Source: Glaciecola sp. HTCC2999 (lineage in GTDB: Bacteria > Pseudomonadota > Gammaproteobacteria > Enterobacterales > Alteromonadaceae). Taken from it: 64,000 nt of DNA. The stretch covers positions 316,914 to 380,913 of the forward strand of contig NZ_DS989811.1 of assembly GCF_000155775.1 (NCBI RefSeq), in the 5' to 3' direction. The notes beneath the pieces were generated by a model. The model saw only the letters and a program-made list of their open reading frames with translations, ran no database searches and was not told where the DNA came from. Shown in pieces: positions 8,913 through 17,323 of the stretch (position 1 is its first letter; each line of letters opens with the position of its first letter). The translations under genes and the position numbers were made by a program.

Positions 8913-8955
8913 GTCAGTATTAATCTATGTTGGATATATGATTGTTGTAAGATGG

Positions 8956-9648
8956 TTAAATATTGGCTTCGATGATCCGTAAATCATCTAATAAAATCTC
9001 TTCAACTAATTGATACGCCAGTACATCTTCACCTTGAGCAATGGCACTATATAATTTGGTATGAAATGAGATATCATTGTAATTGACGCCCTTTACTTGA
9101 TTAGTATATCGAATACTGACTTTCAATGCTGCTTTGACAAATTGGGTCAACTGAATAAAAAAGCGATTGCCACTGGCCAGTAATATCGTATTTAGAAAAT
9201 CAATATGAGCTTCTAATACATCATCTAAGCCATGATGGGCATCCGCAATGCGTTGTAAATTGTCATTAAGGATACTGAGCTGGTCACTGGTGACGTGTCG
9301 TGCAGCTAATTGAGCTGCGACTGGTTCAATGGCATAACGTACTTGTGTGAACTCTTTGAGCAAACTAAGAGAAGGTTTACTTTGTAAAATCCAGCTGAGC
9401 ACATCGGTATCAAACAAATTCCATTGCGATTCAGGAAGGACGGTGATCCCTTGTTTGGGACGAGAAGAAATTAAACCTTTTGCTGCCAGCATCTTTACCG
9501 CTTCACGTGTTGCACTGCGACTGACACTGAACTGTTCGCACAATACTGCTTCTGAAGGCATGCGTTGATTGACAGGGTATTCGCCTTTAATGATCATGAC
9601 ACCTAGCTTATGCGTCATATCTTGGGTTAAATTGCGAGTGAAGTTCAT
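8956..9648 (-). CDS. FadR-subfamily GntR transcriptional regulator
   Basis: A 230-residue regulator. A winged helix-turn-helix lies at about 10-75 (MPSEAVLCEQFSVSRSATRE, then LAAKGLISSRPKQGITVLP), with an all-helical FCD effector domain at about 90-220 (HIDFLNTILLASGNRFF and SFHTKLYSAIAQGE contain likely metal-binding His). FCD regulators sense small organic acids and usually repress. It is divergent from the hydrolase-kynureninase pair, with a dyad in between, so it probably controls that pair and the LysE-type exporter downstream of itself. Confidence 0.9.
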   Translation of the reverse strand: MNFTRNLTQDMTHKLGVMIIKGEYPVNQRMPSEAVLCEQFSVSRSATREAVKMLAAKGLISSRPKQGITVLPESQWNLFDTDVLSWILQSKPSLSLLKEFTQVRYAIEPVAAQLAARHVTSDQLSILNDNLQRIADAHHGLDDVLEAHIDFLNTILLASGNRFFIQLTQFVKAALKVSIRYTNQVKGVNYNDISFHTKLYSAIAQGEDVLAYQLVEEILLDDLRIIEANI

Positions 9649-9704
9649 TACATGCCTATGTGCTTGTTGTGACTAATTTTTTGTATCGAAGAAGGTATCT
9701 GTGT

Positions 9705-9727
9705 AATCATACGATAAAGTATGTATC
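9705..9727. promoter_or_regulatory. Operator candidate for the GntR regulator
   Basis: CATAC-N6-GTATG (9708-9723), with extra flanking symmetry, lies 40-55 bp before the start of the kynB-like gene and about 60 bp before the divergent regulator gene. The size and location are right for a GntR-type operator. No experimental basis is visible. Confidence 0.4.
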
Positions 9728-9762
9728 ACGCAACCTAAAACTGCCGAAAAGGAACAATCTCT

Positions 9763-10647
9763 GTGATAGCCAATCGACCTTCTGTATTTGTTATACCACT
9801 TTTATATAGCTTATTGTCTATCATCTGTGTGGTATTCTCGAGTGTCACATTCGCTAATCCCAAGCACCAGCACCTTGAAAATATACCGTATATGAAAATC
9901 TCCGAGCTACCTACTACTAGCCCTACTCAGACCTATACCTATGGTCAAAATGAACATCAATATATTGCATTTTGGGCTGGCAAAGGGAGTACTAAAAAAG
10001 CACCTATTATTATGATCCATGGCGGTTGTTGGCTCAGTGTATTTGATATGCAACACAGCATTGCTCAAGCCAATGGACTGGCTGCGGAGGGGCATGATGT
10101 GTATTCGCTGGAGTATCGTCGTACTGGTAAAAGCGGAGGGGGGTGGCCTGCTACCTTTGAGGATGTACAAATGGGGATCCTGCATGTGATAAACATGCTA
10201 GATAAAGATGTGATGATGTTAAACCTGATTGGGCATTCTGCCGGTGGGCACTTAGCGTTATTAGCGGCAAGTGATATACAACGTCATTTAGCGTCAGCCG
10301 AACGAGATGATATTCGACTCAATGTGGTTGGGTTGGCTGCGATTACTGATATTGCCCAATACGCTCGCGGTGATAATAGCTGTCAAAAAGTGACCAAAGA
10401 CTTTATGCAAGGTATGCCTGAACAAGTACCGGCAAGTTATTTTATGGCAAACCCGATACATATACCGTTAACAGATTCAGCCATTAGTAACGTCATCTTA
10501 TTACAAGGTGATGCTGATACGATTGTGCCAGTGAGGCAGGCTCGACATCCTCATGGGCAAACTGTGATAGTACCTAATGCTGGACACTTTGATTGGCTTC
10601 ATCCACAGTCAGTGGCCTTTGGACAATTACTCGAGGTGTTACGCTAA
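9763..10647 (+). CDS. Alpha/beta hydrolase, kynurenine formamidase-like, with signal peptide
   Basis: A 294-residue alpha/beta hydrolase. It shows the arylformamidase-type oxyanion motif IMIHGGCW, the nucleophile elbow GHSAGGH, an acidic residue in GDADTIVP and a late His in AGHFDWLHP. This chemistry and the overlap with kynureninase suggest hydrolysis of N-formylkynurenine to kynurenine. The GTG start is supported by AAGGAA eight bases upstream, and it gives a hydrophobic N-terminus (about 9-30) ending VTFA-N, which looks like an export signal. Export would be odd for an enzyme feeding a cytoplasmic kynureninase, so another ester or amide substrate is possible. Its stop overlaps the next start (TAATG). 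Confidence 0.75.
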   Translation: MIANRPSVFVIPLLYSLLSIICVVFSSVTFANPKHQHLENIPYMKISELPTTSPTQTYTYGQNEHQYIAFWAGKGSTKKAPIIMIHGGCWLSVFDMQHSIAQANGLAAEGHDVYSLEYRRTGKSGGGWPATFEDVQMGILHVINMLDKDVMMLNLIGHSAGGHLALLAASDIQRHLASAERDDIRLNVVGLAAITDIAQYARGDNSCQKVTKDFMQGMPEQVPASYFMANPIHIPLTDSAISNVILLQGDADTIVPVRQARHPHGQTVIVPNAGHFDWLHPQSVAFGQLLEVLR

Positions 10648-11912
10648 TGCAACCCACTCTATTTGATTCACTCTACACCCAAGCACAGCAACTTGATAAG
10701 CATGATCGTTTAGCCGCTACTCGGGAATTATTTGCCTTACCTAAAGATATGATCTACTTAGATGGAAATTCATTAGGGCCTGTCACGTATATTGCAAAAC
10801 AGCGTGCTGTAGAAGTCGTGGAAAAGCAATGGCAACCCGATTTAATTAAAAGTTGGAATCAACATCAGTGGATTGATTTACCTCGGCTCGTAGGTGCTAA
10901 AATTGCACCATTAATTGGTGCAGATCCTTCTGAGGTGATTGCGTGTGATTCGATTTCAGTGAACTTGTATAAGCTGCTGCATGTTGCATTATCTATTCAA
11001 CATGAATCATCACCTTCTAGGTACAAAATTATCACTCAAATCGGTAATTTTCCTACCGATGGTTATATCGCCCAAGGTGTTGTAGCCCATCACAACCAAG
11101 CCCTAGAATTAGTGTATGCCGAAGAGACAGATATCATTGCAGCGCTTGATGAAGATGTAGCGGTATTAATGCTCACGCACGTTAATTATAAAACAGGCTT
11201 AATGTTAGATATGGCTGAAATCACAGCTAAAGCGCATGCGGTTGGGGTGATAGTGATTTGGGACCTGGCGCATACGACGGGTGTGATACCGATTGATTGT
11301 CAGGCATGGGATGTGGATTTCGCTGTAGGATGTGGATATAAGTATCTTAATGGCGGCCCTGGTGCTCCTGCTTTTGTGTATGCAGCTCGACGATATCATA
11401 CGCAGCTCTTTCAACCCTTAACAGGGTGGATGGGACATGCTAATCCATTTGCTTTTGATCAAGACTACCAAGCAGGAGAGGGGATGCAATCCTTTCTTTG
11501 CGGTACGCCTTCGGTGATCTCAATGTCGGTATTAGACGCGTCGCTTGATGTGTTTGAGCCGATTGACATGCAAGATGTACGATATAAATCTGTGCAGTTA
11601 ACTCAATTTTGTTTGCTGTGTATGGAAGCGTCCGATTTATTAGTCGAGTTACCTTGTATATCACCAAGTGATGGTCAGATTAGAGGAAGTCAGTTGGCGT
11701 TTACTCACTCTCAAGCTTATGCAATATGCCAAGCACTTATCGCTAAAGGCATTGTCGCTGATTTCAGAGCGCCGAATGTGTTGCGTTTAGGATTTGCCCC
11801 ATTATATGTGAGTTATCAAGATATTGTGACGAGTGTACGTACGTTGAGTGCGATTATGAGTGAAAAAATTTACCTAGACGATGACTATCAAGTACGTCAT
11901 GCGGTTACCTGA
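10647..11912 (+). CDS. kynU: Kynureninase
   Basis: A 421-residue cytoplasmic PLP enzyme of typical length. It cleaves kynurenine to anthranilate and alanine in tryptophan breakdown. Visible signatures are DGNSLGP near the N-terminus, TQIGNFPTDGYIAQG, WDLAHTTGVIPID with the PLP-contacting Asp, and GCGYKYLNGGPGAPAF with the Schiff-base Lys. The ATG at 10647 shares one base with the upstream stop, so this start is preferred over in-frame upstream codons. No tryptophan dioxygenase is in the window, so the first step must be encoded elsewhere or kynurenine is imported. Confidence 0.95.
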   Translation: MQPTLFDSLYTQAQQLDKHDRLAATRELFALPKDMIYLDGNSLGPVTYIAKQRAVEVVEKQWQPDLIKSWNQHQWIDLPRLVGAKIAPLIGADPSEVIACDSISVNLYKLLHVALSIQHESSPSRYKIITQIGNFPTDGYIAQGVVAHHNQALELVYAEETDIIAALDEDVAVLMLTHVNYKTGLMLDMAEITAKAHAVGVIVIWDLAHTTGVIPIDCQAWDVDFAVGCGYKYLNGGPGAPAFVYAARRYHTQLFQPLTGWMGHANPFAFDQDYQAGEGMQSFLCGTPSVISMSVLDASLDVFEPIDMQDVRYKSVQLTQFCLLCMEASDLLVELPCISPSDGQIRGSQLAFTHSQAYAICQALIAKGIVADFRAPNVLRLGFAPLYVSYQDIVTSVRTLSAIMSEKIYLDDDYQVRHAVT

Positions 11913-12001
11913 TATTAATTTTTGTTATTACTAGGGATGTTGCATGCCCGCAGGTTACGGTATGATAAAACACCTTCTAAATGATTATATGATATCAAAT
12001 T

Positions 12002-13339
12002 GTGACGGATAACTATTCACATCATAGTGCCACAGTCAGTGTTATTTCTGTCATCAAGACAGAATTTGCACGTTTTACTTATACCGCATTAGTAACAATA
12101 GTGTGGCTGTTTGCTATGTTGCGTTGGTGCATATTAGGACTGATACGCAGTAAAAAATTCGAGAATCGACGCCTGGAACGTTATGGTCAATTAGGTGAGC
12201 TCGTAGCTGAAACAAAAGGCGGTGCATGGTTTCATTGCGTATCGGTAGGCGAAGTGGTTGCTGCTTCTTGTGTCATTAAAGCTTTATTAGCAAAAACTCC
12301 GGAACATCCCATTATCATTACCACGACGACTAGTACTGGCGCGCAGCGGGTAGTGGAGATATTTGGTAATGCAAGTCATGTTGCACATCATTATCTGCCT
12401 TACGATTTACCTTGGTTAATGCAACGTTTTATTCGCCATATCCAGCCAACTCAAATCATGATCACTGAAGTTGAGTTATGGCCAAATTTGATTCACTATG
12501 CGGCTAAACTTAATATTCCAGTCACCATGATCAATGCGCGCATGACCGATAAGTCAGCGCGGCAATATGCTAAAATTAGTTGGTTATTTATGCCAATGCT
12601 AACCCATCTTGATCACGTGTGTGCACAAGGTCAACGAGACTATGATGCTTATCTGCGTTTAGGTGTAGTGCCTGAAAAGTTGACGCTCACGCAAAATGTG
12701 AAGTTTGATCAAGTCACTGATAATCGCATTCCTGAGGATATCAAAGTATTTGGTGATGCCATCATAGCCCAAGGTCGCAAGGTACTGATAGCCGGTTCAA
12801 CCCATGCTGATGAAGAAATATTTTGGTTGAATGTATATCAGTATTTATCTCAAGAATGCCCCGAGTTATTACTGGTGCTAGTCCCTCGTCACCCACAACG
12901 CTTTGATGAAGTACAAAGGCTCATAGAAATACAGCAATTGTCATTGCAGCGTTGGGAACAGCGAATGGAGATTAATCCTCAGACGCAAGTACTATTAGTT
13001 GATGCTATGGGGGTGCTAACGCCTTTATATCATTGTGCAGATATTGCTTTTGTCGGCGGGAGTATCGCTGATCGCGGTGGACATAATGCATTGGAGCCAG
13101 CCAGTATGGGGGTTCCGGTGTTAATGGGGGCGTATATTTATAACAATCCGGTGATTTGTGAAACATTAATTCAAGCCCGGTGGATTATATATTATCAAGA
13201 ACGAAACAGATGCCATTGAGCATGTCAAAGATGGCTTAAGCAACCTCAAATAGCCCATCAAGCGGGTCAAAAAGGATTGAATGTTATTGAGCAGAATCAA
13301 GGTGCACTGGGTAAGACGATAGATGTAATTATCAAATAA
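12002..13339 (+). pseudogene. waaA: Kdo transferase (3-deoxy-D-manno-octulosonate transferase), two compensating frameshifts
   Basis: This gene adds Kdo residues to lipid A on the cytoplasmic face of the inner membrane. An N-terminal membrane anchor (about 15-45) precedes RRLERYGQL, then FHCVSVGEVVAA, TTSTGAQ, LMITEVELWPN-type and GGHNALEPASMGVPVLMG segments, all WaaA hallmarks. The first frame stops at 13219 after WIIYYQERNRCH. Family sequence continues in another frame (GGLYIIKNETDAIEHVKDGL) until 13253, and then returns to the original frame (IAHQAGQKGLNVIEQNQGAL) to a stop at 13339. One extra C near 13178 (CCC) and one missing A near 13250 (AAA) would explain both. WaaA is normally essential, so sequencing errors in homopolymers are likelier than true decay. 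Start is GTG. Confidence 0.88.
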
Positions 13340-13379
13340 AGTTTGCGCATCGCGATACACTCATTTTGGAGAACTGGAT

Positions 13380-14180
13380 ATGAAACAAGTGATACTTATT
13401 ACCGGTGGTCTCAGTGGTATTGGTTTAGGGCTAGTAAAGCATTATTTGCGGCGAGATGCGCATATCGCTATTTTTGATGTGCTGGCACCTAATGAGTTAG
13501 AAGAACATCTCGATAAAGCGACATATCATGTTGTCACTGGCTTAAACGTAAGCTACTTCCAAGTGAATATCGCTAATAACAAACAAGTTCAACAAGGCGT
13601 GAAACAGGTTAGCGTTCAGTTAGGCGTACCGAACTTAGTCGTTAATTGCGCTGGTATATTAAGAGCCGGTCCTTTTGAAACCTTAACTGCGGATGACTTT
13701 AGTGCTTCTTATCAAGTGAATGTATTAGGCTCTCGCCATTTGGCTGCTGCATGTTTACCATTGATGGCCAGTGGCGATCAATTTGCGTTTATTGCTTCTA
13801 TGGCAGGTACAGTAGGGATCTACGGATATTCTGCATACGGAAGTTCTAAATTCGCGGTGCTTGGTATGGCACAATGCATTCGAGCAGAATACGCCCCCAA
13901 GGGCATTACTGTTAGTGTAATTTGTCCGCCTGAAATTGATACGCCTATGGTCACTCAAGAGCTTAAAACAATGCACCCGGCCACTCGTATCTTGAAAGAT
14001 TTCGCAGGACGGCTCACCTTATCTGAAGCACTTACGCAGATCATTAACGGACTAGATAAGAAACGCTTCATCATCATTCCTGGATTTAAAGCTAAATGCA
14101 CATTTTGGATGAACCGTCTAACCCCCATTTGGTTGCAAAATAAAGTGATAGATGTGATTGTGAAACTCAAACTTGAATAA
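13380..14180 (+). CDS. Short-chain dehydrogenase/reductase
   Basis: A 266-residue classical SDR. It has the nucleotide-binding motif TGGLSGIGLG at about 8-17, NCAG in strand beta-4, catalytic Ser in FIASMAGTVG and YxxxK in YSAYGSSKFA. The C-terminus (FKAKCTFWMNRLTPIWLQNKV) is basic and hydrophobic, as in SDRs acting on membrane lipids such as 3-ketosphinganine reductase relatives. The substrate is not known. GGAGA lies 9 bases before the ATG. It follows waaA at 40 bases and may be cotranscribed. Confidence 0.88.
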   Translation: MKQVILITGGLSGIGLGLVKHYLRRDAHIAIFDVLAPNELEEHLDKATYHVVTGLNVSYFQVNIANNKQVQQGVKQVSVQLGVPNLVVNCAGILRAGPFETLTADDFSASYQVNVLGSRHLAAACLPLMASGDQFAFIASMAGTVGIYGYSAYGSSKFAVLGMAQCIRAEYAPKGITVSVICPPEIDTPMVTQELKTMHPATRILKDFAGRLTLSEALTQIINGLDKKRFIIIPGFKAKCTFWMNRLTPIWLQNKVIDVIVKLKLE

Positions 14181-14325
14181 CCGCTACTATTACATCTCAA
14201 TGATAAATCATAAGTAACACTTTACTGTTTTTATCAATTATTTACGGTCATTAATTGCGTTTTCGCAAACGTCTACTAGGGTTAATTATATACATCAATA
14301 TAATTAATAATAGGATGCATGGAAC

Positions 14326-16596
14326 ATGAACTGTGAATCGCAAACTCGCTTACTCAACGATACTTACTCCCTCTTAAAAAAGAGCGTTTACACAACCATG
14401 TTGACTGCAATGTTCTGTTCAAATTATGTTAATGCTGGCACTGCCATTGTATTGCCAGGTTTGCATGAAGATGGATATGATTTACAGAATAATACCATTA
14501 GTAGTGCAGATGTTATCGATTGGGAAATTACTAATGCGGATATTGTGTTTGGCGCCTATGAAAATGTCGCTTACAATTCGCGCGTGCGTACATTGGGCTA
14601 CATGAATAATCAAATTTTAGACTTCAATCCACAGTGGAGAGAAGACGCCATTCGCAACACCGCTGAATTAAATGGTGTTGATTACGAGGATTTTTTCTTA
14701 CATTTTTCTGAAGATACCGTTCTCGCTGAAGTCGATTCTTATTATGGTGAAGATTCAATATTAAATAGAAAGCCGCTTATAGTTGGCTATACAGCCAGTG
14801 CTGACCACTCCGGTTTTTGGCTATATCAAGATCCTAATTGGGATGCCGATGTGTTCAAAGATGCGCTAAACGGCGGTGCACTGTATATCTATCATTCAGA
14901 ACAATTCGACCGGCTTAGATTTGATTTTAGCCAATTTGCGGGGGCTGGACATTTCACGATTGAGTATCCATCACAGATTAATAGTTTTGGACAAGTCACC
15001 CAATGGCAGTCGTTTGACATCAACAAAGATAACACACGGAGTTTTACACGTAACCAAAATGTGATTTGGGAGATGCCTGAAGATTGGATAAGAGCTACCA
15101 CGAGCGATGGTAGCGGGCTGACCTATGGCGGCGGGCAATTCTTTGCCAACCAATTTATTCGTGACGGTGGGCGCTTGTATGTTGTCCGTGTAAAGTGGCA
15201 TAGCGATAATATAGCGACTAGACCACGCTTGAATAATATTAGACTCGAAGATAGTTTTAAAATCGTTCAACCTGCAGGCGCGCCCGATACCGACTATGAA
15301 GGTCAAAGTATTACTCAATGGCGTCTAATTAAAGGGTTTGATATCAGTGCTGATACCAATAATGATAATTATTTATCTCACAAAGAATTCAGAAAACGTA
15401 AAAATAAAAATGCAACGGCACGCTTTCGTTGGGAATCGCGCGTCATCCCTTTTGGTAAGATGTGGAGTCAGAAATCTTCTTGGGCTCTCACTAACGTCAA
15501 TCACCCTGATTTTGCCAATGCCATCTATAGTCATTATGCCGTGCAATGGGCTGAAAAAGGCTTAAACGGCGCGTATAACGACGATACTAATAAGCTAATT
15601 GGAAAGAATCAATTCACCGTTTTCTCTGGTGGTAGGGTAGAAGAGCTTGGTTTGGAAGCCGGCAGTGATGAGGCTGAAATGTTATATTCAGATCAATTCT
15701 CCTCATTATTGAGTCGGTTTACAGATGAAATCCCTGATGCGTTAATTGGTTTAAATGTGGGTACCGCTAACCTCTTTGGCCGTAACGGTCAGAATGAGTT
15801 AACTGACGCTGGTAGTGTGTATTTGAGAGAGCATTATTTATTCCCATCTACCGGCTTTAGTGGTTATGCCGGGCTGTCGAAATATTGGGATAATTCGGTC
15901 ATTGCCGCTGATGGCAGAAACGTCATATTCCAAGGGACAACTCGCTATGGGAGGGTGCAATATTTTGGTAATACTGAGGAAAATTGGAAAAAAGACCAAT
16001 ATTCGAACTTGGCGCAGTTTTACTTAAATAATCATGAACAATTGAGTTATTTCCATCAATGGAATAATGGATATATTTATGGAAGTGACAACACGACAGA
16101 AGATAATTTTTGGAAGGCAGATATTGCGAAAAATATTGCGTATCAGCCCACACAATTACTCGCCGTTGAGCTAGGAAATCCTGCTAATAGCGCGCCAGAT
16201 AATGCCGATTTGATGCCGCTTATGCTATCAACAAGTACACCTGAGCCGAGTGATTATACAATTGTGGGTAATTCTGCATCGGAACAAGCGATTCATCCTG
16301 ACCTACCTGGCTCAGCTGTGTATGTTAAGCCGACCTACACTTATTTTGCCTATCGCTCTGCTAATAATGTGATCCCTGGTGCGCCGGTGGAGATGGTATT
16401 GGCACGCGAGTTTGAAAATGGACGAGTGCTCTATCGCACTGATTTTGGCGGTAAGAATCCAGACTATTTTAACGCCCCGACGATCACTATCGATTTAGCG
16501 GTGCCGATGCGAACGGTTGATGCCAATGGTAATATTGGCGCGTATGTGTCTCAGATCGAAATAGGTGGCTACGAAGGATTGTTTTTACTTTATTGA
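14326..16596 (+). CDS. Large secreted protein of unknown function with EF-hand-like loop
   Basis: A 756-residue protein that I do not recognise. The N-terminus has a weak export signal (hydrophobic about 22-38, ending YVNAG). The mature part is rich in aromatic, Asp and Asn residues, as in secreted carbohydrate-active or surface proteins. Residues about 340-352 read DTNNDNYLSHKEF, which fits an EF-hand calcium loop (D1, N3, D5, Y7, S9, E12). The middle has segments that could be barrel strands (NAIYSHYAVQWAEKGLNGAYNDD, then VFSGGRVEELG). A glycoside-hydrolase-like fold is possible but unproven. It is monocistronic, facing a convergent nitroreductase gene one base away. Confidence 0.7.
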   Translation: MNCESQTRLLNDTYSLLKKSVYTTMLTAMFCSNYVNAGTAIVLPGLHEDGYDLQNNTISSADVIDWEITNADIVFGAYENVAYNSRVRTLGYMNNQILDFNPQWREDAIRNTAELNGVDYEDFFLHFSEDTVLAEVDSYYGEDSILNRKPLIVGYTASADHSGFWLYQDPNWDADVFKDALNGGALYIYHSEQFDRLRFDFSQFAGAGHFTIEYPSQINSFGQVTQWQSFDINKDNTRSFTRNQNVIWEMPEDWIRATTSDGSGLTYGGGQFFANQFIRDGGRLYVVRVKWHSDNIATRPRLNNIRLEDSFKIVQPAGAPDTDYEGQSITQWRLIKGFDISADTNNDNYLSHKEFRKRKNKNATARFRWESRVIPFGKMWSQKSSWALTNVNHPDFANAIYSHYAVQWAEKGLNGAYNDDTNKLIGKNQFTVFSGGRVEELGLEAGSDEAEMLYSDQFSSLLSRFTDEIPDALIGLNVGTANLFGRNGQNELTDAGSVYLREHYLFPSTGFSGYAGLSKYWDNSVIAADGRNVIFQGTTRYGRVQYFGNTEENWKKDQYSNLAQFYLNNHEQLSYFHQWNNGYIYGSDNTTEDNFWKADIAKNIAYQPTQLLAVELGNPANSAPDNADLMPLMLSTSTPEPSDYTIVGNSASEQAIHPDLPGSAVYVKPTYTYFAYRSANNVIPGAPVEMVLAREFENGRVLYRTDFGGKNPDYFNAPTITIDLAVPMRTVDANGNIGAYVSQIEIGGYEGLFLLY

Positions 16597-16597
16597 T

Positions 16598-17272
16598 TTA
16601 CAAAAACGTCGAAATATCATCTAAAGACTTTTTGTTTAATGCATGTTCTGGCACAGTAGCATGAACACTTGGGTAGCCAGCTATAATCAGCATATAGGGT
16701 CTCTCATCATCAGGCCGGTTACATATTTTGCTCAAAAATGTCATGGGTTTTGGCGTGTGTGTTAACGTTACTAACCCTGATTCATGTAGTGCAGTAATCA
16801 GCATACCTGTCGCAATACCAACGGACTCGTGGACATAATAATTAGTGTGCTTTTCACCGACATTCACGCCGCCTTTCTTTTGACTAAATATCGCAATCAG
16901 CCATGGGGCATGCTCTAAATACGGTTTTTGAGCGTCAGTCCCGAGTGGCTTTAACGCATCTAACCATTCATCTCCGGCTCGTCCGTCATAAAAGCGTTGC
17001 TCATGGGCTTCCGCAGCTTCGCGCACTTCACGTTTTATCTTGGGAGAGTGTATGGCGACAAAGTGCCATGGTTGATGATTGGCCCCGCTAGGGGCTGTTC
17101 CGGCTGCTTTAATACAGTTTTCGATCACCGTTTTAGGCACATCACGATCACTGAATTGCCGAATGCTGTGACGCCGTTTTAAACTGGTATAAACAGCAGC
17201 GGATCGAGTTATCATTTCTTCGATAGAAAACTCAATATAATCGCTAAGAGGTTGGTTAGTATGAGGCTTCAT
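16598..17272 (-). CDS. Nitroreductase-family FMN protein
   Basis: A 224-residue protein with the nitroreductase fold. It shows RRHSIRQFSDRDVP with FMN-binding Arg and Ser, AAGTAPSGANHQPWHFVAI (the family signature), and a C-terminal MLIIAGYPS segment. These FMN enzymes reduce nitroaromatics, quinones or related electrophiles with NAD(P)H in the cytoplasm. The substrate is unknown. It is convergent with the secreted protein at 14326-16596, with one base between the two stops. Confidence 0.9.
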   Translation of the reverse strand: MKPHTNQPLSDYIEFSIEEMITRSAAVYTSLKRRHSIRQFSDRDVPKTVIENCIKAAGTAPSGANHQPWHFVAIHSPKIKREVREAAEAHEQRFYDGRAGDEWLDALKPLGTDAQKPYLEHAPWLIAIFSQKKGGVNVGEKHTNYYVHESVGIATGMLITALHESGLVTLTHTPKPMTFLSKICNRPDDERPYMLIIAGYPSVHATVPEHALNKKSLDDISTFL

Positions 17273-17289
17273 ATGGTTTAATCAGTATT

Positions 17290-17314
17290 CAGAGTTGCCA
17301 TTTCGGCAACTCTG
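17290..17314 (-). terminator. Hairpin after the M3 peptidase gene
   Basis: CAGAGTTGCC/GGCAACTCTG is a 10-bp stem with a 5-base loop, 10 bases after the stop of the minus-strand M3 peptidase. It has no T tract, so it may act as a weak or factor-assisted terminator, or protect the mRNA 3' end. Confidence 0.5.
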
Positions 17315-17323
17315 CTACATCGA

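Noticed and set aside
13170-13260. Programmed frameshifting in waaA
   Set aside because: No slippery heptamer with a downstream structure is present, and two opposite shifts would be needed; WaaA is not known to use recoding.
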